Assembly: GCA_002179805.1 (NCBI GenBank)
Contig: NAVB01003446.1
Coordinates: 1-25,320, forward strand
Direction: 5' to 3'
DNA length: 25,320 nt
Source: Acanthamoeba lenticulata
Taxonomy: Eukaryota > Discosea > Longamoebia > Acanthamoebidae
The notes beneath the pieces were generated by a model, which was not told the origin of the DNA, ran no database searches, and saw only the letters and a list, made by a program, of their open reading frames with translations. Shown one piece after another: positions 20,200-25,320 of the stretch (its first letter is position 1; each line of letters opens with the position of its first letter). The position numbers and the translations under genes are program-made.

Positions 20200-20268
20200 C
20201 CACGTCAGCTGACACTGGAAAAAATTATTGGACAGAAAAATCACGATAAAATAAATTAATATTACGTC

Positions 20269-21357
20269 ATGGAAATGGAAGAAGAGGACGCAAAGATAAA
20301 GATGTGCAAGGGAGAGGCTACCACGGGAGTGGTAGGCATGGGTGACATCATGGTGGAGCTTGTCGCCGAGGTCCTCAGCTTCGTGCCATTCATGAACCTG
20401 CCGGCCTGCCGCGCCGTGTGCCGCAAGTGGGCCCATGCGCTCCAACAGCTACACGGCACCCTCCGGCCGATTAGCAATAAGACTTTTGCAGCGGCGCGGG
20501 CTGCCCAGGGCTGGCTTTCTATGCTACAGTGGGCGCGTCAAAACGGCTGTCCCTGGGACGAGAGCACCTGCGCTTACGCGGCCTTGGGAGGCCACCTGGC
20601 CGTGTTGCAGTGGGCGCGTGCCAACGGCTGCCCGTGGGACGAGTTGACCTGTGCCTATGCAGCCAATGGAGGCCATTTGGCCGTGCTGCAGTGGGCGCGC
20701 TCGAACGGCTGCCCATGGGGGAAGAAGACCTGTTCCGATGCTGCTGCAGGAGGCCATCTCGAGGTGCTCCAGTGGTTGAGCACTAACGGCTGCCCGTGGG
20801 ACGAGCAAACCTGCGCCAAAGCAGCCGAGGGAGGCCACATGACTATGCTCCTGTGGCTGCGCGGCAATGGCTGCCCGTGGGATAAGTGCACCTGCAGTGG
20901 GGCAGCCAGAGGAGGCAACCTGGCCGTGCTCCAGTGGGCACGTGCCAACGGCTGCCCGTGGGACGAGTTGACCTGTGCCTATGCAGCCAGAAAAGGCCAT
21001 CTCGAGGTGCTCCAATGGGCACGCGCCAACGGCTGCCCGTGGGACCAGTGGACCTGTGTCAGCGCGGCAAGGACTGGCCAACTGGCCGTGCTCCAGTGGG
21101 CGCGCCAAAATGGCTGCCCGTGGGACAAGCATACCTGTAGCTGGGCTGCCTGGGGAGGCCACCTTGACGTGCTTCAGTGGGCGCGCGCCAACGGCTGCCC
21201 GTGGGACAAGCGGACCTGCACCCGTGCAGCCAGCAGAGGCCATCTCGAGGTGCTCCAATGGGCACGCGCCAACGGCTGCCCGTGGGGCGAGGAGACCAGC
21301 GTCAATGCGGAGGAGGGAGGCCACTTGGACGTGCTCCAGGCAGGACCCAGGAGTTAA
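20269..21357 (+). CDS. F-box protein with ten 27-residue ankyrin-like repeats (GCPWD type)
   Basis: A single uninterrupted frame of 362 residues, unusual here because its intact neighbours have introns. Residues ~26-60 fit an F-box (VAEVLSFVPFMNLPACRAVC, then RKW), which would dock on SKP1 in an SCF ubiquitin ligase. Then come ten copies of a 27-residue unit with consensus GHLxVLQWARANGCPWD, TC and an Ala-rich end. The last is followed by a partial eleventh that stops after HLDVLQAGPRS. The units resemble the short ankyrin-like repeats of F-box and repeat proteins in Acanthamoeba and in giant viruses of amoebae, where they should bind substrates. The start follows only 69 AT-rich bases after the kinase stop at 20199. 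Lack of introns plus giant-virus-like repeats raises lateral transfer in either direction as a possibility; I cannot test it here. Confidence 0.87.
   Translation: MEMEEEDAKIKMCKGEATTGVVGMGDIMVELVAEVLSFVPFMNLPACRAVCRKWAHALQQLHGTLRPISNKTFAAARAAQGWLSMLQWARQNGCPWDESTCAYAALGGHLAVLQWARANGCPWDELTCAYAANGGHLAVLQWARSNGCPWGKKTCSDAAAGGHLEVLQWLSTNGCPWDEQTCAKAAEGGHMTMLLWLRGNGCPWDKCTCSGAARGGNLAVLQWARANGCPWDELTCAYAARKGHLEVLQWARANGCPWDQWTCVSAARTGQLAVLQWARQNGCPWDKHTCSWAAWGGHLDVLQWARANGCPWDKRTCTRAASRGHLEVLQWARANGCPWGEETSVNAEEGGHLDVLQAGPRS
20509..21354 (+). repeat. Tandem 81-bp coding repeats, ten full copies plus a partial
   Basis: The repeat units of the F-box protein have an exact 81-bp period. Units start at 20509 and every 81 bases after that to 21238, with a partial unit from 21319. 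Two pairs of blocks are identical over 49 bases: 20617-20665 with 20941-20989 (four units apart) and 20995-21043 with 21238-21286 (three units apart). Other units differ more. This points to internal duplication or gene conversion. Confidence 0.92.
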
Positions 21358-21689
21358 ACACCCTTTAAAATTCTTGTTATGTCTGCTGGTAGGAAATAGT
21401 GAAACGAATATGCCAGAAGTACATGAAGTTCAACCGCTCCGATTGGGGAGAAGAATACGAGGCTAACAGTAAGTTCCACTTTTTGCGCGCTGCTACTTGT
21501 TTTGTAACAGTCTTGAACTCAACCCACATAGTGGTGGTTTTCCCTTCAAGGAACCATTTGGAAAGCTCATATTTGGGAACAACTGGTATCGAGTGCGGCA
21601 GTTCGACTGCCTGTTGCTCAATTGAATACGCCTCCCTTCCAACACGACAGCCCATGGGCAAGCAGGGGTAAGTGTGGATCGAATGGACA
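21358..21689. other. Spacer after the F-box gene with exon-like fragments
   Basis: About 330 bases between the F-box stop and the decayed surface-protein gene. A stretch near 21402-21468 reads as a plausible exon end (KYMKFNRSDWGEEYEAN) followed by a good donor (gtaagt) and an acceptor-like cag near 21512. The downstream frame is not sustained. It may be the start of the pseudogene that follows. I cannot recognise a family. Confidence 0.35.
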
Positions 21690-22395
21690 CGCAGAACGAT
21701 ACCGACGGGACATTGACAACAACTTACACGTCCATCCTCGATGAGTACACGAGCCTCACGAACGCTTTTTCCTTCTGGCCAAAAGCCTCGACATCAGTCC
21801 TTTGCCGGGTTGAACTTCACAGTCGCCGCCAATGCCGTCAAGTGAGCCTTCAACTTGTCTGTTGCCACGGGCTCCAGAGTAAGCGACGGTGTGGCGGAAG
21901 CCCAGCGGAGCGGGTTCACGCTGCGCTACCACATGGACAGCCTAACCTCCTCTGGGCTGAACAGCTTAGGCGCAGGGCAGATCAAAAAGCTATCCGATAC
22001 TCCGCAGGAAGGCCTGCTCACGTTCATCACGCTGGCAACGGCTTCCGAGGACAAGTAACCGCTTTGGTACAGATGGAAGTGCCCGGCCTGGCAGTCATCG
22101 ACGGCGTCGCGACCTCGCTCAGCCAGATCGGCGTGTCATGTGCGAACGACTGCAAGCAATGCGCTAGAGCTCATCTTCCCGCCATTCAATCATTCGGTGG
22201 TGTACGACCCAAGCCTTGGGCTGGGTGCCCTGCTAGGCCAAAATTCAGGCGGTGACGGAGGATCATCTACTTCGTCATCGAACGTGGGCCTGATTGTGGG
22301 CGTGGCGGTGGCAATTCCCGTGGCCGTGGGACTCATCCTGGTGGTTATCGTTGTGGCACTTGCGCTCGGTTGGTACCGAAGGAGGCAACGGATCA
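21690..22395 (+). pseudogene. Decayed gene for a type-I membrane or surface protein
   Basis: Coding-like sequence is spread over shifting frames. About 21690-21795 reads in one frame (SILDEYTSLTNAFSFWPKAS). About 21799-22055 reads in the next (QSFAGLNFTVAANAVK, then SGFTLRYHMDSLTSSGLN), broken by TGA at 21843-21845. About 22055-22160 returns to the first (VTALVQMEVPGLAVIDGVA). From about 22165 the second frame resumes and encodes an extracellular end, a Gly/Ser linker, a strong membrane helix (VGLIVGVAVAIPVAVGLILV) and a basic stop-transfer (WYRRRQR). At 22055 the shift fits loss of a single G. At least three frame breaks and one nonsense codon lie where no good intron explains them. The likely parent is a single-pass surface protein; I do not recognise the family. 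Sequencing errors are the main alternative. Confidence 0.6.
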
Positions 22396-22634
22396 ATTTT
22401 CCAGTTATTTTTCCTTTTTATGTTACTTTTGTGATTTTTAAGTCTTTTTGCGAGGCTAGCCTCTTGCTGATGTGCTGGACGCCTGAATCCACTGATAGAG
22501 TGAAGCCAGCCGCGAACGAGGTGGGAGCTTACACTCGGACATGTCGTTGGCAGGTACGTTTGCAGAGGAACCCGGTACGGTCGACGAGCATCTGTCTCTC
22601 TCAGCTGCATAACCTTCAAGTCAGATGCCCTGCC

Positions 22635-23429
22635 CTACTCAGTTTCAAAGGACAAGGAAAGCTGCGCACCTCTGAGTTGCCAGTACCACTTGCCTTTCAG
22701 GGTCTTCTCGTTGTGAAGTGGTACATCAGCGAGAAGGGCGGCCCAGTTCTGCTGGCAAGCCTGGGTGTTCTTCACTGTCCTTGTTCTCCGCTGCTGGTTG
22801 ATGCTTGCCCCTCGGTCTTGCTTGGTAATGGCAGCCGTACCGCGCTTGCTCACTCCCAAGTCACACCCGCGGTTACTGAGCTTGCTGTTGATCTCTGCGG
22901 TTGGCAAGCACTCTGGTGGGCAAACTGGTTCTGAAACAAAACAGGCAGGATGCTGGGTGAAGACACTTGCTGGAGAAGACCAGCTTTCCGGTGCCGTTGT
23001 GGTAGGAGAAGGAGACGGCAGGCACGGAGCGGTGCTGGAAGTCGTGAGCAAGGAAGGGTCTGAAGAAGGGTTGGAGCACGGTGGAGACGGCGCTCCCAAA
23101 GCGACAAAGGTCTGCGGGGAATCGGGCAAAGAGTAGAACTGGCCTACGTCAAAGTCGCCGATGACGGGAGTTGAGAACGGTTGGTCTTCCGGTGTGCTTG
23201 TACTACACCAAGGCGACGATGCGTATGAGGGGCAGCTTTCCGAACTCTCACTGGGGCTGCCGGGGTTGAACCAGTTGTAGAAATCTTCGTCTTCCTTTGG
23301 GCTAGGTGGTGTCAGCGAGGCCAAACCAAAGAGTGGCGGGATGGTGGAGGGCTGTTGGTTGAAAACTTCATCGAACAGGTCGAGTGAAGGTGAGTCTGCG
23401 TTGAACGTAATGAGGCTGCTCGTGTCCAT
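22635..23429 (-). CDS. Ser/Pro-rich hypothetical protein, possibly a transcriptional activator
   Basis: An open frame of 264 residues from the first ATG (MDTSSLITFNADSPSLDLF). The first ~170 residues are rich in Ser, Pro, Thr and acidic residues with spaced aromatic and hydrophobic residues (KEDEDFYNWFNPGSP, IGDFDVGQFYSLPDSP). This is the composition of acidic activation domains. The last ~95 residues are more basic (SKRGTAAITKQDRG, NQQRRTRTVKNTQ) but match no DNA-binding domain I know. A possible intron lies near 22974-22936 (donor gtgtct, acceptor tttcag), so the C-terminal part is uncertain. It is transcribed toward the pseudogene, and its start is 216 bases from the stop of the glycosidase gene. 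The composition looks coding, but no family supports it. Confidence 0.45.
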   Translation of the reverse strand: MDTSSLITFNADSPSLDLFDEVFNQQPSTIPPLFGLASLTPPSPKEDEDFYNWFNPGSPSESSESCPSYASSPWCSTSTPEDQPFSTPVIGDFDVGQFYSLPDSPQTFVALGAPSPPCSNPSSDPSLLTTSSTAPCLPSPSPTTTAPESWSSPASVFTQHPACFVSEPVCPPECLPTAEINSKLSNRGCDLGVSKRGTAAITKQDRGASINQQRRTRTVKNTQACQQNWAALLADVPLHNEKTLKGKWYWQLRGAQLSLSFETE

Positions 23430-23482
23430 TACCGCTGCCGGGAACGATTTGGTGTTGGTCACATGAGTGCAAGTGGATGCTC

Positions 23483-23488
23483 TTTAAA
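23483..23488 (-). promoter_or_regulatory. Candidate TATA-like element (TTTAAA) ahead of the Ser/Pro-rich gene
   Basis: TTTAAA lies 54 bases upstream of the ATG at 23429, within the sequence ccctttaaagag on the minus strand. The position is plausible for a core promoter. Nothing else supports it. Confidence 0.25.
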
Positions 23489-23644
23489 GGGTTCAAGGAC
23501 ATGTTCTGCCACAGCCAAGCATCCCTCTGTCACGACATGACGTTGTGGGCCAACTGACGCGAGCAAAGCGGAAAAAGGAAAAATGCATGACCTTAAAAAC
23601 AACTGCTGGTTGATGGTTGAGGGACAAATTCAGATGAATTGAAC

Positions 23645-25320
23645 TCAGAAAAAGATGGAAAACTTTTGGGTCAGGCGGATGTCGTTGCTGGATGATCCGA
23701 CCATCAGCGTGAACTCGCCCGGCTCCACCTCCCACTTGTGCTGTCGGTTGTAGAGAGCCAGCTCGGAGGTGATGTCGAGACGGAAGGTGGCCGTCTGCGT
23801 CTGATTCGGCTGCACGGCGATGCGCTGGAAGCCCTTGAGCGACATCACGGGCGTCGTCACGCTGCTCACCTCGTCCCGCACGTAGATTTGCACCACCTGG
23901 CGCAAACAAACAAACACATGAGTTGGCCAAGTAATGACGCGACCAGGGGACTCAGCGCGCAAACCTCTTCGCCGGCCACAGGCCCGGTGTTGGTGACGTT
24001 GACGGTGATCGTCATGACCGAGCTCGGCACAAGGTAACTGGGTGACACCACCAAATTGGTATCTGCAAACATAGAGAAAAAAAATTAATAATAATCAATA
24101 ATAAAGAATATGAAAATCAAATATAATCAATTAAAATCAGCGTAGAATAAATGGCGTACAGGCAAACGTGGTGTAGGACAGGCCGTGGCCAAAGTAGTAG
24201 AGGGGCGTGCTGTCGGTGCCGTCGGCGTAGACGGCCGTCCTGTTCTTGCGCGCGCTGGGCTTGTAGTTGTAGAACATGGGCAACTGGCCCACGTGCTGTG
24301 GGAACGTCACCGGAATGCGCCCGGCCGGGTTGTAGTCCCCGAACAGGACGTCGGCGATGGCTTGGCCCTGGGCCTGGCCTGGGTAGAAGCCCGTAAGGAC
24401 CGCGTCGGTGTGGTTGTGGATCCAGCGGACGCTCAGCGCCCGCCCGTGGAGAAGGACGACGATCATGGGCACCTTGGGAGCGACCGCGCGGACAAACTCA
24501 ACGAGTTGTTCCTGCGAGCCGGGCAGGTCGAGCGTCGCTCGATCAAGACCCTCGCCGCAGGTGTGGATGTCCTCGCCCAAGACCATGATGACCACGTCGG
24601 CCACCGCCGCGGTCTTGGCGGCCAGCTGCTGTCCCAAGGTGGTGCCGCCGATGAGGCTCCACTCCAGCGACAGTGACGAGCAGTCGCTTGGCCGCACAAA
24701 CTCGAGCATGATGGCGTGCTTGACCCCGGCCGTGAACGTGAACGGGACGACGTACGACGGCCCGGGCTTGGTGATGGTGTCCAGGATGACCTTGCCGTTC
24801 ACCGTGAGCCTGTGTCCCGTCGAGGGCTCGTGAGCGCACAAGACCTCAAGGCGCCGATCAGGCCGAGCAGGTGGTGCAGGAGGCGGACCTGGCGGCACCA
24901 GCGTCGTACGATACGCCGAGGAGGCCGACGATGGACACATCCGGGATGAGCGTGCCGTTCCACACGGCCGAGAAGTTTTGGGCAAAGTCGTCGAACGGCG
25001 GCCAGATGTACCACTGGAAGTTGACCTGCGGGTCCACCCTGTTCCCAAGCCAATCCCAGTCCCCGAGTCAGCGCCAGCCAAAAAGACCTCGAGTCCTTTG
25101 GTTTGTACGCACTGAATGCGCGGGGTGCCCTGGAAGTTGGTGTTGTTGAAGTACTGGCCCTGCAGGCCGTTGACAGCGCTGCCCCCAATACGCGGGAAGA
25201 GGCCCTCGAAGATGGAGCCTGTCGAAGTTGCGCCTCGATCGTCGATCTGGGCATTAGGCGGGAACAGGTACCGCGGGCGCACCACCTGCGTTTCGTTGTC
25301 CCTCAGCACGCCAGAGCCCC
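23645..25320 (-). CDS. Glycoside hydrolase family 3 (beta-glucosidase-like) with PA14 domain, C-terminal part (cut by right window edge)
   Basis: Visible exons are 25320-25113, 25038-24889, 24809-24160, 24062-23965 and 23896-23645, about 450 residues. In order: the end of the first GH3 region; a PA14 domain (GLQGQYFNNTNFQGTPRIQ, then WPPFDDFAQNFSAVWNG and DAGAARLTVNGKVILD); the GH3 C-terminal alpha/beta domain (VIMVLGEDIHTCGEGLDRA, DYNPAGRIPVTFPQ, YYFGHGLSYTTF); and a fibronectin-III-like tail (VQIYVRDEVSSVTTPV) ending in FSIFF. GH3 enzymes release glucose or other sugars from beta-linked glycans; PA14 inserts are known in a subset and shape the active-site rim. The catalytic nucleophile domain lies beyond the window, so activity and substrate cannot be judged. 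The intron 24888-24810 is placed so that the PA14 strand continues. The intron 24159-24063 is very AT-rich. Confidence 0.93.

Noticed and set aside
20509..21354. The regular repeats as a CRISPR array or satellite
   Set aside because: The 81-bp units are fully coding in one frame with conserved protein motifs; there are no distinct spacers.
20269..21357. F-box/repeat gene as part of an integrated giant virus
   Set aside because: Only one gene has virus-like repeats, such repeats are also common in amoebal genomes, and the neighbours are ordinary spliced eukaryotic genes. No capsid, polymerase or other viral core gene is present.

Overview
The window looks like nuclear DNA of a free-living amoebozoan, most probably Acanthamoeba or a close relative. 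The sequence is GC-rich and the genes are closely packed. They are broken by many short introns (about 45-180 nt) that keep the reading frame at every join I checked. The gene families also fit: an LRR plus dual-specificity phosphatase of the amoebozoan MPL type, a TKL-like kinase, tandem saposins, a kinase-SH2 protein and an F-box protein with short GCPWD-type repeats. The species call is inference from style and content only; no rRNA or marker gene is present.

Layout. 1-646 (minus): 5' end of an ATG1/ULK-like kinase, cut by the left edge. 647-1467: divergent spacer. 1468-3374 (plus): isovaleryl-CoA dehydrogenase, 8 exons. 3470-11107 (minus): a 15-exon gene for a phospholipase D of about 2158 residues, whose N-terminal half is a pseudokinase, an SH2-like domain and a PH-like domain. 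11108-11767: divergent spacer. 11768-13975 (plus): LRR-dual-specificity phosphatase, 8 exons. 14187-14934 (plus): secreted protein with two saposin-B domains. 15231-20199 (plus): 15-exon gene joining fascin-like beta-trefoil repeats to an intact TKL-like kinase. 20269-21357 (plus): intronless F-box protein with ten 27-residue repeats. About 21690-22395: decayed gene for a membrane-anchored surface protein. 22635-23429 (minus): Ser/Pro-rich orphan. 23645-25320 (minus): C-terminal half of a GH3 glycosidase with a PA14 insert, cut by the right edge.

The genes do not form a pathway. Much of the window is signalling: three kinase-like domains, a phosphatase, an SH2-like domain and a lipid-signalling enzyme. 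The best candidate for something undescribed is the pseudokinase-SH2-PH-phospholipase D protein. If the gene model holds, one chain joins a phosphotyrosine-type reader and a dead kinase to phosphatidic acid production. The fascin-kinase fusion and the unusual 5' splice sites (C at intron position +4 in 40 of 51 introns I placed) are further leads.

All exon boundaries were placed by eye, from GT/AG sites, frame continuity and family alignment remembered in general terms. No search was run.
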